From Leptolyngbyaceae cyanobacterium (GTDB taxonomy: Bacteria > Cyanobacteriota > Cyanobacteriia > Cyanobacteriales > Aerosakkonemataceae), in contig DATNQN010000010.1 in assembly GCA_036703985.1 (NCBI GenBank), forward strand, positions 62,001 to 126,000: 64,000 bases of DNA, in the 5' to 3' direction. Shown piece after piece: positions 17,336 to 26,675 of this stretch. Numbering within the stretch: position 1 is the first letter of the stretch; each line of letters opens with the position of its first letter. A program made the position numbers and the translations under genes. Below the pieces are notes generated by a model. The model did no database searches. It saw nothing but the letters and a program-made list of their open reading frames with translations, and was not told the origin of the DNA.

Positions 17336-19183
17336 TTATTTATTCGACGGTTGAGTTGGTTGATTCGATGGTTTAGCGTCTTTGTTAAAATATGTTTTGT
17401 AGATTTCATGGGCGATCGGTACCGCAGAAACCGCGCCGTATCCACCATTTTCTACTACTACTGCTATGGCAATTTGGGGATTATTTACTGGGCCATAACC
17501 AACATATAGGGCATTATCTGCACCTCCTGGCACTTCTGCCGTACCGGTTTTACCAGCAGTCAGAGGAATGGAACCGTCGTTCAAGCGTTTAGCCGTACCT
17601 TTCTGCACTACGGAAATTAATCCATTTTGAATAGTTTTAATGGTTTCTGGTGCTAAACCAGTTGGTTGTGGTTTAGTTTCGTCAGTTTTGGTTTGCGCGA
17701 CGAACAGATGGGGCTTAACTCGATATCCACCATTAGCTATAGCAGATACCATCACCGACATCTCTAATGGAGTGACCAACACCAAACCTTGACCGATCGC
17801 CATCGTTACCGTATCCCCAATATACCAAGGCTGGTTAAACAGTTTCTTTTTCTCGGTAGGAGTGGGAATCATTCCGTGACTTCCCCCAGCTAATCCCAAA
17901 TTAGTCAATTCTCCAATTCCCAACTTATGACCCCATTTGGAGATCTCTTCTGGGCCAGTTTTCATACCAACTTGATAGAAAAAGGTGTTGCTGCTATAAG
18001 CAAAGGCATCAGGGAAACCAATCGTGCCATAACCGCTACCCCCATGTTCGCGAAACCGAAAACCACCCACCGAGATAGAACCAGAAGTTGCTACCTTGGA
18101 ATTGGGGGAAAACTTACCCGACTGCATCGCCGCTGCCGCCGTGACGATTTTGAAAGTACTACCGGGTGGATAACCTTGCAAAGCGCGATTCAAAAATGGC
18201 TTATCTTTCTCTTGCAGACTTTGCCACTCGGCTTTGGTCATTTTGCGGGTAAACAGATTGGGGTCGAAACTTGGCCCGCTAGCTAGCGCCAGTACTGCCC
18301 CGGTTTTCACGTCCATCACCACTACCGCGCCTCGGCGATTATCTAAAGCTTTTTCGGCAGTTTTTTGTAAGTCCAAATCCAGCGTCAGCTGTACGGGAGA
18401 ACCTGGTACGGGAGTACGTACTCCTAATTCTCTTAGTTCTCTTCCTTTGGCATCTACTTCAATTAAACGACTGCCCCAAACTCCTCGCAATTGTTCGTCG
18501 GCAATGCGTTCTATACCCATTTTGCCCACGATCATCCCCATCGGAAACTCTGGGTTCTTTTTCATGTCTTTAGCATCTGCTTCGCTGATATATCCCAACA
18601 AATGGGCAGCCATGTTTCCATTTGGATAGTAACGGCTGGATTCCGATCGAATTTCTACGCCGGGAAACTGAGCAAATTGTTCTTCTAATGCAATAAAAGC
18701 TTCTGCTGTAAGATTTTGACTGATTTTAACGGGCATTGCCGAGCGATACCCTACTTTGCTTAATTTTTCTAATATTTCTGGTTTGGAAATATCTAATATC
18801 TTACTCAATCGAGTTGCTGTCTCTTCCCAGCGAGTTGGCGACTGTTCTCTGGGCCATAAATATACCGATCGCGTGAGACGACTGGCGGTAATCATTTTGC
18901 CTTTGCGATCGACGATATTACCTCTCTCGGACGCAACGGGAATTAAGCGCACCCGATTGCTTTCTGCTTTTTCGCGATGGTATTCTCCTTGTACGAGTTG
19001 CAGTTGTGCCATGCGACCGAGGCAAACGCTCATAAAAGAAGTGACTATTAGCATCAGAGCGATCGCCTTTTGATTTCGGTTTGTTGGTTGGGCAATATTT
19101 CGTAGCCGACTTTTGTCTACCCAACCTGATTTTTCTACTACGCGCTGAGGGGTACGAGAAGTGAAAGGAAGTCTGCCAGCCAT
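17336..19183 (-). CDS. mrdA: penicillin-binding protein 2, peptidoglycan transpeptidase
   Basis: A 615-residue class B penicillin-binding protein, the elongation-specific transpeptidase that cross-links peptidoglycan with RodA. A signal-anchor helix lies near residues 40-57 (AIALMLIVTSFMSVCLG). The dimerisation/pedestal domain follows, with RGNIVDRKGKMITAS. The catalytic domain carries all three motifs: SxxK at S342-K345 (GSTFK), SxN at S397-N399 and KTGT at 545-548. The insert before the transpeptidase domain (FTRKMTKAEWQSL) and the overall length fit PBP2 better than FtsI. The start ATG is 19183. No rodA or mreBCD is in the window, so it stands alone here. Confidence 0.92.
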   Translation of the reverse strand: MAGRLPFTSRTPQRVVEKSGWVDKSRLRNIAQPTNRNQKAIALMLIVTSFMSVCLGRMAQLQLVQGEYHREKAESNRVRLIPVASERGNIVDRKGKMITASRLTRSVYLWPREQSPTRWEETATRLSKILDISKPEILEKLSKVGYRSAMPVKISQNLTAEAFIALEEQFAQFPGVEIRSESSRYYPNGNMAAHLLGYISEADAKDMKKNPEFPMGMIVGKMGIERIADEQLRGVWGSRLIEVDAKGRELRELGVRTPVPGSPVQLTLDLDLQKTAEKALDNRRGAVVVMDVKTGAVLALASGPSFDPNLFTRKMTKAEWQSLQEKDKPFLNRALQGYPPGSTFKIVTAAAAMQSGKFSPNSKVATSGSISVGGFRFREHGGSGYGTIGFPDAFAYSSNTFFYQVGMKTGPEEISKWGHKLGIGELTNLGLAGGSHGMIPTPTEKKKLFNQPWYIGDTVTMAIGQGLVLVTPLEMSVMVSAIANGGYRVKPHLFVAQTKTDETKPQPTGLAPETIKTIQNGLISVVQKGTAKRLNDGSIPLTAGKTGTAEVPGGADNALYVGYGPVNNPQIAIAVVVENGGYGAVSAVPIAHEIYKTYFNKDAKPSNQPTQPSNK

Positions 19184-19495
19184 TATCGCACTTTAGTTTT
19201 AGAGGATTTCTCGTACCAGAGTCCACCACTACACCTAATCGATCCGGAATCTGAAAAAAAACGGCGAGGGAGAAGGAAAAAAAAGAGTAGAGGAAGGTAG
19301 GGGGAGATGGTGACAGGGTGAGGCTGGGAAAATTTTTTACTTTATGCTCGATCGTTTTTTTCCTTTCCCTCCCTTTCCCTCTCTTTGTTTTACCAACTTA
19401 CTTGTTTGAGCGTCGCTAATCTTTCCCCGCTAGAGAACCCCTCAAGTCCCCCTACCGTGAATAGTAAAACTGACAATCCTTAAGTGAAGTATTAC

Positions 19496-19663
19496 TTACT
19501 CTCCAAAGCACCAAAAAAGCAAAAGCGCGATCGCGAACAAACTCATCCAACCGGGCAGATTAAAATTCCGGATCGTCTCTAGGGGAATAGTTACTAAAAC
19601 GTCAGTAAACAACAAACCGCCAGTTACCAGCAAAATAATTAAGATAATTGGGGGCATAGTCAT
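19496..19663 (-). CDS. small single- or double-spanning membrane protein (55 aa)
   Basis: A small gene of 55 codons with a near-perfect ribosome-binding site, TAAGGAGG, 2-9 bases before ATG 19663; the second ATG two codons later (19657) may be the real start. The product has two hydrophobic stretches, PPIILIILLVTGGLLF and MSLFAIALLLFWCFG, joined by a polar loop with DVLVTIPLETIRNFNLP. A HIP1 site falls inside the second helix. No family is recognised. It lies between mrdA (same strand) and the divergent PAS/EAL gene. Confidence 0.6.
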   Translation of the reverse strand: MTMPPIILIILLVTGGLLFTDVLVTIPLETIRNFNLPGWMSLFAIALLLFWCFGE

Positions 19664-19830
19664 TTTCCTCCTTAATCATTCTAAGATTTTTTCCAAAAAG
19701 ATTATTTCTGTGTAATAGAGCATGGTTGCCCATCTCAATAAGCTTTAACCTTAAAAGAAAGTTCCTAAATTAATCAATCCTCATTAGTAGTAGGTTATTT
19801 TTTGGGCCAATAATTAATGAGCGATCGTCA

Positions 19831-22800
19831 ATGAATAATTACCGCTCGATTATGAAAAACAGAAAATTTTCGGTATATCCCCTCTCTCGTAAAGTCATAT
19901 TTCTTTATGCCTTTTTGGGCGGTTTATGGATTTTATGTTCGGATAGTTTATTAAATCTGCTCGTCAATGAAAAAAATTTATTAACTTACTTACAAGTTGT
20001 CAAAGGTTGGGCTTTTATATTTACTAGCGCTTGGCTACTCTATTTTTCTACGGCTCGGATTAGGAGTCAGTACTACGCGATCGAGCAAGAATATTATAAC
20101 ACGCTCGATAATATTATCGAAGGCATCTATCAAGTCTTACCAAATGGAAGTTATATTCATGCAAATGCTGCCTTAGCAAATATCTATGGTTACTCAAACG
20201 CCAGGGAACTCATCACCGATCTCACATGGCAAAAATTAGATGTAGAACCCCGTAAACGCAGACAACTTATTCAAAAATTGCAAGAAGTTAGCAGCGTTTC
20301 ATCTGTAGAATTTGAGGTTTATCGTCAAGATGGCAGCATCATATGGACTATAGAGAACGTGCGTGCGGTTCGCAATTCACAGGGAGTTTTGTTGTATTAT
20401 CAAGGCACCGTTCGAGATATTTCCAAATCTTTGGAAGAAGCAGAAGAAAAGGAAAAAGAAAAAGTATTACCAGAAGAAAGCAATAGAATCTTACACGCTG
20501 TCATAGAAGGAATGGCAGATGCCGTTTTTGTTAAAAATATCGAAGGACGCTATTTGAAAGTAAATAGTCCAGCGGCTAGATTCTTGGGAAAGTCGATCGC
20601 TCAAATCATTGGTAAGCATGATTGGCAATTGTTTCCGCCTGAAGCAGCACAAACGATCCGAGAAATAGACCGAAGAGTTTTAATTACTTTTGAAACAGAA
20701 ACTTACGAAAAAAATGTTGTTATCTCAGACAAATTTAAACAGCCTGTTAACCGTACTTTTATCATCAGTAAAAGCGTTTATCAAGATAGTCAAGGTACGG
20801 TTTTGGGTTTAATTTCTATTGCCAGGGATATTACTGATTATAAACAATCAGAACAAGAGCGATTTCAACTCTTAGAGCAACTGAGAAAAGATACTCAAGC
20901 TTTAGCTGCTTTGGCAGAAGTAAGCACTAACAATACCAGCCATTTAAACTTAGAGCAACTGTTGAATATGCTGCTCAAACAAATAGTAGGAGCATTAGGA
21001 GCAGATACAGCAGTAGTTTTACTATTAGAAGATGACTGTCTCAACTACGCTGCTGGTATAGGAGTTAGCGAGGAAGTTCGCTTAGAATATCAAATGAAAG
21101 TAGGGCAAGGTTTTGCAGGTAAAATCGCCGCAACGGTAGAACCATTTTATGTAGAATATCCGATTAGGAAACCTTCTATCGAAAAATTACATCCAGTTAC
21201 TTTAAATTTTATTATTCAATTAAGAATTCGCACTATTTTGGGAGTACCTATTAAACATAACGATCGCTGTATCGGTGTTATTCATTTAGGTTGGATCTCC
21301 GTTCATCCTTATAACGATCGCGAAATTCATTTATTACAAATTTTCGCCGAAAGAGTCGCGATGGCAATTACTAATGTTCGGTTATACGAACAAACTCAAC
21401 AACTAGAAAAATTACGTCAATTACAGATACAACGAATGCCGATCGGGTGTATTTTAACCGATCCAAAGTTTTGCTTTTTAGATTGGAATCCAGCCGCAGA
21501 AACCATCTTTGGTTTCACCAAACAAGAAATGTTAGGTAAACATTTATCCGTACTCGTTCCCGAATCTGGAAAATTCCAAATGAACAACATTTTGAAACGG
21601 CTCAGCCAAGGAGATATGGCCGCCAATAGTATCAACGAAAACCTCACAAAAAATGACAATGTAATTCTTTGTGAATGGCGCAATACCCCTTTAAAAGAAG
21701 AAGATGGTACGGTATTCGGACATCTTTTAATGGTTCAAGATATTACCGAACGCAGACAAGCGCAGGAAGAAAGATTGCGCTATGCTTTTTACGATTCTCT
21801 AACCGGATTACCAAATCGAGCTTGGTTCTTAGAACATCTAGAGCAATTGTTGCAAATGGAATTGCCAGAAAAGTATTATGAATTTAATTCACCATTTAAT
21901 TTTGCCGTTCTTTTCCTAAATCTAGACCGTTTCGAGATAGTTAAATCTAGCTTGGGTCATTTAATTGCCGATAAACTTTTGATCGCTACGACTCGTCAAA
22001 TAGAAGCTTGTTTGCGTCCGACAGATAAAGTTGCTTATTTGGGTAAAAACGAGTTTGCTATTTTACTAACAAATATTCCAGATGCTAACATTGCCAAAAG
22101 TATTGCCGATCGTATTTATCAGCAAATGACTTTGCCTTTTAACCTGGATGGACATGAAATATTTTGTAGTAGCAGCATCGGTATTGCCGTAGGAATGAGT
22201 TTATTTACTTTAGGTTATCAACGTCCAGAAGATTTTTTACGTGCTGCTGATACGGCAATGCACGAAGCAAAAAAGTCTGGCTACCCGATCGTTTTCGAGC
22301 CTACCATGCACGCTCAGGCTTTAGCTAGATTGCAAATAGATACGGATTTGCGAAAAGCGATCGAACGCGAAGAATTTGAATTAAAATACCAACCAATTGT
22401 TTGCATAAAAACTGGCAAAATCATTGGTTTTGAAGCTTTGGTACGCTGGATACATCCCACGCGGGGATTAGTTTCTCCCTCGGAATTTATCCCCGTCGCG
22501 GAAGAAACTAGATTAATTGTACCGATCGGACAATTGGTATTACGATCGGCTTGTCGTCAATTGCGAATTTGGCAACGAGAATTTAATCCAAATTTAACTA
22601 TGAGCGTCAATCTTTCACCGATTCAGTTAATGGAAACCAACTTATTAGCTCAAATTGATGACATTCTCCAACAAATTTGGCTGACTCCCAATACTTTAAA
22701 ATTGGAAATCACCGAAAGTACAATTATGAGCAATACCGAATCAGTGGTGGGGATTTTATCAGAACTCAAAGAAAGAAAAATTCAGTTATGTATAGATGAT

Positions 22801-23094
22801 TTTGGCACTGGTTATTCGTCACTCAGCTACCTACATCGATTTCCACTTGATACCTTGAAAATCGACCGCTCATTTGTCAGCAATATGAGGATAGATAATG
22901 AAAATTTAGAAATCGTGCGCGTGATTGTAAATCTAGCTCATAACTTAGGGATGAACGTAGTAGCAGAAGGAGTGGAAAATCCCGAACAATTAACGCTTTT
23001 AATTGGCTTAAATTGTGAATACGGTCAAGGATACTTATTTGCCAAAGCATTAGACGATCGTGCGGCTCGCGAACTGATCGAGAAAAATTTTTAA
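19831..23094 (+). CDS. membrane PAS/GAF/GGDEF/EAL cyclic-di-GMP protein, probable phosphodiesterase
   Basis: A 1087-residue signalling protein. Two membrane helices near residues 18-70 are followed by PAS (about 85-200), PAS (about 220-345), GAF (about 365-520), PAS (about 530-645), a GGDEF domain and an EAL domain. The cyclase signature is degenerate: GKNEF at 738-742 instead of GGDEF. The EAL domain keeps E868-[30 protein letters not shown] and VAEGVE, all the metal and catalytic positions. It should therefore degrade c-di-GMP, with the GGDEF part perhaps sensing GTP. A second ATG at 19852 is an alternative start. The WD40-J gene follows after 69 bp. Confidence 0.9.
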   Translation: MNNYRSIMKNRKFSVYPLSRKVIFLYAFLGGLWILCSDSLLNLLVNEKNLLTYLQVVKGWAFIFTSAWLLYFSTARIRSQYYAIEQEYYNTLDNIIEGIYQVLPNGSYIHANAALANIYGYSNARELITDLTWQKLDVEPRKRRQLIQKLQEVSSVSSVEFEVYRQDGSIIWTIENVRAVRNSQGVLLYYQGTVRDISKSLEEAEEKEKEKVLPEESNRILHAVIEGMADAVFVKNIEGRYLKVNSPAARFLGKSIAQIIGKHDWQLFPPEAAQTIREIDRRVLITFETETYEKNVVISDKFKQPVNRTFIISKSVYQDSQGTVLGLISIARDITDYKQSEQERFQLLEQLRKDTQALAALAEVSTNNTSHLNLEQLLNMLLKQIVGALGADTAVVLLLEDDCLNYAAGIGVSEEVRLEYQMKVGQGFAGKIAATVEPFYVEYPIRKPSIEKLHPVTLNFIIQLRIRTILGVPIKHNDRCIGVIHLGWISVHPYNDREIHLLQIFAERVAMAITNVRLYEQTQQLEKLRQLQIQRMPIGCILTDPKFCFLDWNPAAETIFGFTKQEMLGKHLSVLVPESGKFQMNNILKRLSQGDMAANSINENLTKNDNVILCEWRNTPLKEEDGTVFGHLLMVQDITERRQAQEERLRYAFYDSLTGLPNRAWFLEHLEQLLQMELPEKYYEFNSPFNFAVLFLNLDRFEIVKSSLGHLIADKLLIATTRQIEACLRPTDKVAYLGKNEFAILLTNIPDANIAKSIADRIYQQMTLPFNLDGHEIFCSSSIGIAVGMSLFTLGYQRPEDFLRAADTAMHEAKKSGYPIVFEPTMHAQALARLQIDTDLRKAIEREEFELKYQPIVCIKTGKIIGFEALVRWIHPTRGLVSPSEFIPVAEETRLIVPIGQLVLRSACRQLRIWQREFNPNLTMSVNLSPIQLMETNLLAQIDDILQQIWLTPNTLKLEITESTIMSNTESVVGILSELKERKIQLCIDDFGTGYSSLSYLHRFPLDTLKIDRSFVSNMRIDNENLEIVRVIVNLAHNLGMNVVAEGVENPEQLTLLIGLNCEYGQGYLFAKALDDRAARELIEKNF

Positions 23095-23163
23095 TTTTCT
23101 AAAATGAGGTAAAATATTAAATTATTTTATTAACAATAAAAATATTTTTCTGATTCCTCTTTT

Positions 23164-24291
23164 ATGAACGATCGGACGCCCGTAACTTGGAAATGCGTAC
23201 ATACACTGAAAGGACACTCAGCCGCAGTTAATTCGATCGCGATTAACCCTCAAAGTAGCATCATTGCCAGCGGAAGCGATGACAAAACAGTTAGCCTGTG
23301 GGACTTGAAAACAGGAAAACATATTTTTACTTTTTATGGGCTGTTAAAAGCGGTTTTTTCAGTTAACTTTAGTCCTGATGGAAAAATGTTGGTTAGTGGC
23401 GGCTTAGATCGGAAAATTACTACTTGGGATTTAGATACAAAAGCAATGCGTAGCCTGTTTAGAGACTCGACTTCTTCTGAGAGTCATTTCGGCTATATTT
23501 TTTCTATTGCTTTCACGCCTAATGGTGAAATTCTCGCTAGTGCTAGTGCTGACAAAACGATCGAAATATGGCACTTACCTAGATGGGTAGTAACCCGTAC
23601 CTTAAAAGGACATTCTGAAGCTGTTTGGGCTATTGCGATCGCTCCGGATGGCAAAATCCTCGCTAGCGGTAGTACTGATAAAACTATTAGGATTTGGCAT
23701 TTAGATAGTTGGAAAGAACCGCTTATTCTTAGCGGACATTCCGGTTGGGTAACATCAGTTGCGATCGCTCCGAATGGCAAAATCCTCGCTAGCGGTAGTG
23801 CAGACACCACCATTAAGTTGTGGCATCTCAATACAGGAAAATTACTCTATACTTTGACCGGACATTCTAGTGCAGTTTGGTCGATTTCTTTCAGTCCTGA
23901 TGGAGAAAGTATTGTCAGCGGTAGTAAGGATGAAGTAAAAATTTGGCATCTCCGTAAAGCCGAACTTTCAGATACTCTTTCCGGACGGCACCCGGTGGTT
24001 TTTAGCCCTGATGGAAATACGCTGATCAGTGGCAGTAAACTTAGTACTATCAAAATCTGGCGTCAATCTTCTCCTACTCGCAAATCTACCACTCTTCCTC
24101 TTTTATCCGGACAATGGTGGGAAGTTTTAGGTGTGAACGAATTAGCCAGTCATCAGGAAGTTAAACTAGCTTACCGTCGATTGATCAAACAATACCATCC
24201 AGACATCAATCCTGCTGCTAATGCTAAAGATATTATGCAGGTAATTAATGAAGCTTATGCTAAATTTGAAGCCGAAAAGCTTGACTCGTGA
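23164..24291 (+). CDS. WD40-repeat protein fused to a C-terminal J domain
   Basis: A 375-residue protein with seven WD40 repeats, enough for one complete beta-propeller (about residues 10-305). Examples are GHSAAVNSIAINP and ILASGSTDKTIRIWHL. Repeats 6 and 7 are degenerate. Residues about 318-375 form a J domain, WWEVLGVNELASHQEVKLAY then RRLIKQYHPDINPAA, with the HPD motif intact at 345-347, so it should stimulate an Hsp70 ATPase. The propeller probably selects the client or complex. Repeats 4 and 5 are nearly identical at DNA level (GGCAAAATCCTCGCTAGCGG in both), showing recent internal duplication. It is convergent with cmpR, 34 bp apart. Confidence 0.9.
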   Translation: MNDRTPVTWKCVHTLKGHSAAVNSIAINPQSSIIASGSDDKTVSLWDLKTGKHIFTFYGLLKAVFSVNFSPDGKMLVSGGLDRKITTWDLDTKAMRSLFRDSTSSESHFGYIFSIAFTPNGEILASASADKTIEIWHLPRWVVTRTLKGHSEAVWAIAIAPDGKILASGSTDKTIRIWHLDSWKEPLILSGHSGWVTSVAIAPNGKILASGSADTTIKLWHLNTGKLLYTLTGHSSAVWSISFSPDGESIVSGSKDEVKIWHLRKAELSDTLSGRHPVVFSPDGNTLISGSKLSTIKIWRQSSPTRKSTTLPLLSGQWWEVLGVNELASHQEVKLAYRRLIKQYHPDINPAANAKDIMQVINEAYAKFEAEKLDS

Positions 24292-24325
24292 ATGGCTAAT
24301 TATTGCTCTACAAAAACCAGAATTA

Positions 24326-25255
24326 TTATTTACCTAGATGAAGAGTAGTTGTTTGTTCTAAAACCTGTCTTCCTTCATTGAGAAGATAATCAAAAAAGGT
24401 ACGAGCAACTACAGACAGTTGTTTCCCAGAAGGATAAACTACATACCAATATCTTTCGATCGGAAAACCTTCTACATCTAAAATAGTAATCTGGCTATTT
24501 TGTCCTTCCAAAGCTAAAGTGTGACTAGATAAAACGGAAATTCCCAAGCCACCTGCGATCGCTTGCTTGATCGCCTCGTTACTACCCAACTCCAGCTTTA
24601 CTTTTACGGTAATGCCATGCTTATCGAATAATTTTTGTACGGCTTGGCGAGTACCCGAACCGGGTTCCCGCATGATAAAAGGTTCGCCTTCCAGCTTTTC
24701 TAAGGAAATATTTTTTTCTCCAGCTAGGGGATGATTTCTGGGGGCTAACACTACTAAAGGATTATCCAAAAACGGGTGCATCACCACATCTGAATTATCT
24801 GGTGATTGACTCAGAATATAAAGGTCGTCCAAATTTTGCCAAAATCTTTCTAAAATAATTTCGTGGTTGGTTACTTGCAAGGATACATCAATTCCCGGAT
24901 AGCGCTGGCAAAATGGGCCTAACAAACGGGGGACCACATATTTAGCGGTAGTAATCACTGCTAGCTTTAACTGTCCGGCCTTTACTCCTTTCAGGTCTGC
25001 TATACTCATTTCAAACTTAGCCAGCCTGTCGAAAATATCTCGACAAGTAGCTAGTAGTTCTTGACCTGCTTGTGTAAGATATAAGCGTTTGCCTACTTGC
25101 TCGAATAGAGGTAACCCAACCGCCTTGGATAATTGCTTAACTTGCATGGAAACTGTGGGTTGGGTTAAAAAAAGCTCCTCGGCGGCGCGAGTAAAGCTAC
25201 CATGACGAGCAGCAGCTTCAAATACTTTTAACTGATGAAGAGTAGTGTGCTTCAA
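24326..25255 (-). CDS. cmpR: LysR-type regulator, CmpR-like (inorganic-carbon response)
   Basis: A 309-residue LysR-family regulator. The N-terminal HTH is LHQLKVFEAAARHGSFTRAA then EELFLTQPTVSMQVKQL; the effector domain includes TTAKYVVPRLLGPFCQRYPG and MREPGSGTRQAVQKLF. This pattern matches CmpR, the activator of the bicarbonate cmp operon under low CO2. It does not match RbcR, whose N-terminus reads LDQLRILKAIA. The best start is a TTG at 25255 with GGAG upstream; no in-frame ATG is nearby. It lies downstream of ccmO on the same strand. That supports a carbon-related role, although cmpABCD itself is not in the window. Confidence 0.82.
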   Translation of the reverse strand: MKHTTLHQLKVFEAAARHGSFTRAAEELFLTQPTVSMQVKQLSKAVGLPLFEQVGKRLYLTQAGQELLATCRDIFDRLAKFEMSIADLKGVKAGQLKLAVITTAKYVVPRLLGPFCQRYPGIDVSLQVTNHEIILERFWQNLDDLYILSQSPDNSDVVMHPFLDNPLVVLAPRNHPLAGEKNISLEKLEGEPFIMREPGSGTRQAVQKLFDKHGITVKVKLELGSNEAIKQAIAGGLGISVLSSHTLALEGQNSQITILDVEGFPIERYWYVVYPSGKQLSVVARTFFDYLLNEGRQVLEQTTTLHLGK

Positions 25256-25290
25256 AAGACAATCTGCTCCGAAAAACTGACGTAAACGTA

Positions 25291-25307
25291 ACTAAACTAA
25301 GTTTAGT
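25291..25307. promoter_or_regulatory. 17-bp perfect palindrome upstream of cmpR, candidate LysR operator
   Basis: ACTAAACT-A-AGTTTAGT is a perfect 8-bp inverted repeat with a single central base, 36 bp upstream of the cmpR TTG start. LysR regulators normally bind such dyads near their own promoters, so autoregulation is plausible. It contains TAA-N7-TTA, the reverse of the TTA-N7-TAA reported for CmpR targets. The binding assignment is inference. Confidence 0.5.
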
Positions 25308-25856
25308 GTTCTCTTTCTCTTTCTACCAAGGTAGTTGGCTCTCACGCGATCCCTAGAGGTAAATCCCGGTAACCGACCGCACTAAATTAACACAAATTGC
25401 TAGTGATGAAGTTTGGCGGATTTTTCAGGCGGTAGAGGGCGTCAAATCCCCTAATTTGGAACCATCACTAATTTTATCGTTAGTAAAGCACCCTAGTTCA
25501 TCTAATTAGCAACTCGAGTTAAACGAACGAATTTATTCATAGAGTAAAATCTATTATAACTATTGATAATAATGACTTTTATTTATGTGAAGTTCGGGCT
25601 ATGATGATTTCACCGGCAAGAGCGTAAGACATCTTCCACATAGCGTTGCACTTTCTTAGCCATGAATCGCTGGATGGTCTAGCTTCCATCAGCAACCTGT
25701 AGATTGCCTGTATTCCCGATGGCGATCGCGGGAAACACCCTCCAGTAAGATCCTGTCTTTAGACGTGCAACGCTTTTTCATCATTTATTGACAATTTACA
25801 GGTGGGAAACGGAAAAAGAGGAATTGATGACTCCTCAATTCTGACTTATGACTTCT
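25308..25856. other. spacer between cmpR and ccmO with a possible gene remnant
   Basis: About 550 bp lie between ccmO and the cmpR operator region. On the minus strand, one frame from about 25780 to 25610 reads RLKTGSYWRVFPAIAIGNTG and continues to a TAG. It then runs on in frame through MAKKVQRYVEDVLRSCR to a TGA at 25612-25610. It looks protein-like but is interrupted. The inverted pair AGCGTTGCAC / GTGCAACGC (about 25642 and 25766) brackets much of it. I could not identify a parent gene. Confidence 0.3.
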
Positions 25857-26597
25857 TCACTCTTGCTCGATCGGGACTGGTAACTTCGCCAAATCGGGCA
25901 ATTTAACAATTTCTTTTTCCACTTCTTTAATAGTGACAGGCAATTGTAGAGGCTGAGGCTTTTCAACCCAACAGCTAGCGACTGGCAGAGTTTGCTCTAA
26001 GTCATCTAACGGTCTGGGAATCACCATTACGGCATTTAATTCCCCAATCCGTTCGGCTTCGTACATTCCCGCTTCTACAGCGACAGCTACGTCTGCCACA
26101 GCACCTCGAACGATCGCGGTACACAGACCGGCCCCGATCGTTTCGTAAGACGACAGATACACTTCTGCTGCCTTGAGCATAGCGTCGCAAGCTCCTACCA
26201 TTGCAGGAAATCCTCGCGTTTCCAAAAGACCGATCGCTAAATTGCTCAAGCGGCTGTGGCCCCCACTTTCAGCTAACTGAGCCAAGCGAGTGCCGATGGG
26301 AAGTACGGCTTCCAAGTTAGGTAAGGGTCTGGGAATCACTAAAGTGGACAGTAATTGGCCAAACTGTTTGGCAGTTTGAGCGCCAGCTTCCACAGCTAAA
26401 CGAACATCTGAAATATTACCTCGCACGATCGCCGTACAATGGCCGCTACCAATTTTCTCATACCCAACTAAAGCCACCCCAGCCGACTTGAGCATCATAT
26501 CAGCACATCCCACGATCGCGGGAAAACTGGAAGTAGATACCAAACCTAAAGCAGTGTCTGTAAAATCTCTTTGTCCCCTAGACGGTTGTAATTGCAT
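25857..26597 (-). CDS. ccmO: CcmO, tandem-BMC carboxysome shell protein
   Basis: A 246-residue shell protein with two bacterial-microcompartment domains. The first (about residues 12-98) contains ALGLVSTSSFPAIVGCADMM and KIGSGHCTAIVRG. The second (about 120-210) contains AIGLLETRGFPAMVGACDAM and TIGAGLCTAIVRG. Tandem-BMC proteins form pseudohexameric trimers; CcmO is required for the beta-carboxysome shell. A polar tail of about 35 residues follows. ATG 26597 has a strong GGAGG site. It is the last gene of the leftward ccm cluster, 78 bp after ccmN. A heptamer array in that spacer may affect co-expression. Confidence 0.96.
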   Translation of the reverse strand: MQLQPSRGQRDFTDTALGLVSTSSFPAIVGCADMMLKSAGVALVGYEKIGSGHCTAIVRGNISDVRLAVEAGAQTAKQFGQLLSTLVIPRPLPNLEAVLPIGTRLAQLAESGGHSRLSNLAIGLLETRGFPAMVGACDAMLKAAEVYLSSYETIGAGLCTAIVRGAVADVAVAVEAGMYEAERIGELNAVMVIPRPLDDLEQTLPVASCWVEKPQPLQLPVTIKEVEKEIVKLPDLAKLPVPIEQE

Positions 26598-26610
26598 ATA
26601 AAACCTCCAT

Positions 26611-26645
26611 TTAGTTGTTAGTAGTTAGTTGTTAATTGTTAGAAG
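26611..26645. repeat. heptamer array TTAGTTG x5 in the ccmN-ccmO spacer
   Basis: Five consecutive 7-bp units (TTAGTTG, TTAGTAG, TTAGTTG, TTAATTG, TTAGAAG) lie between ccmN and ccmO. The complementary CTAACAACTAA near 26669-26679 can pair with the array to make a hairpin. It lies just before the ccmO ribosome-binding site. Confidence 0.7.
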
Positions 26646-26675
26646 TTCTGAGAACTAACACCTAAAACCTAACAA

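Noticed and set aside
17927-18629. Two frames (119 and 131 codons) opposite mrdA
   Set aside because: Both lie within the conserved transpeptidase gene on the other strand and have no ribosome-binding sites.
24326-25255. RbcR rather than CmpR
   Set aside because: RbcR begins with a LDQLRILKAIA pattern; this protein has LHQLKVFEAAARH and the FCQRYPG region of CmpR.
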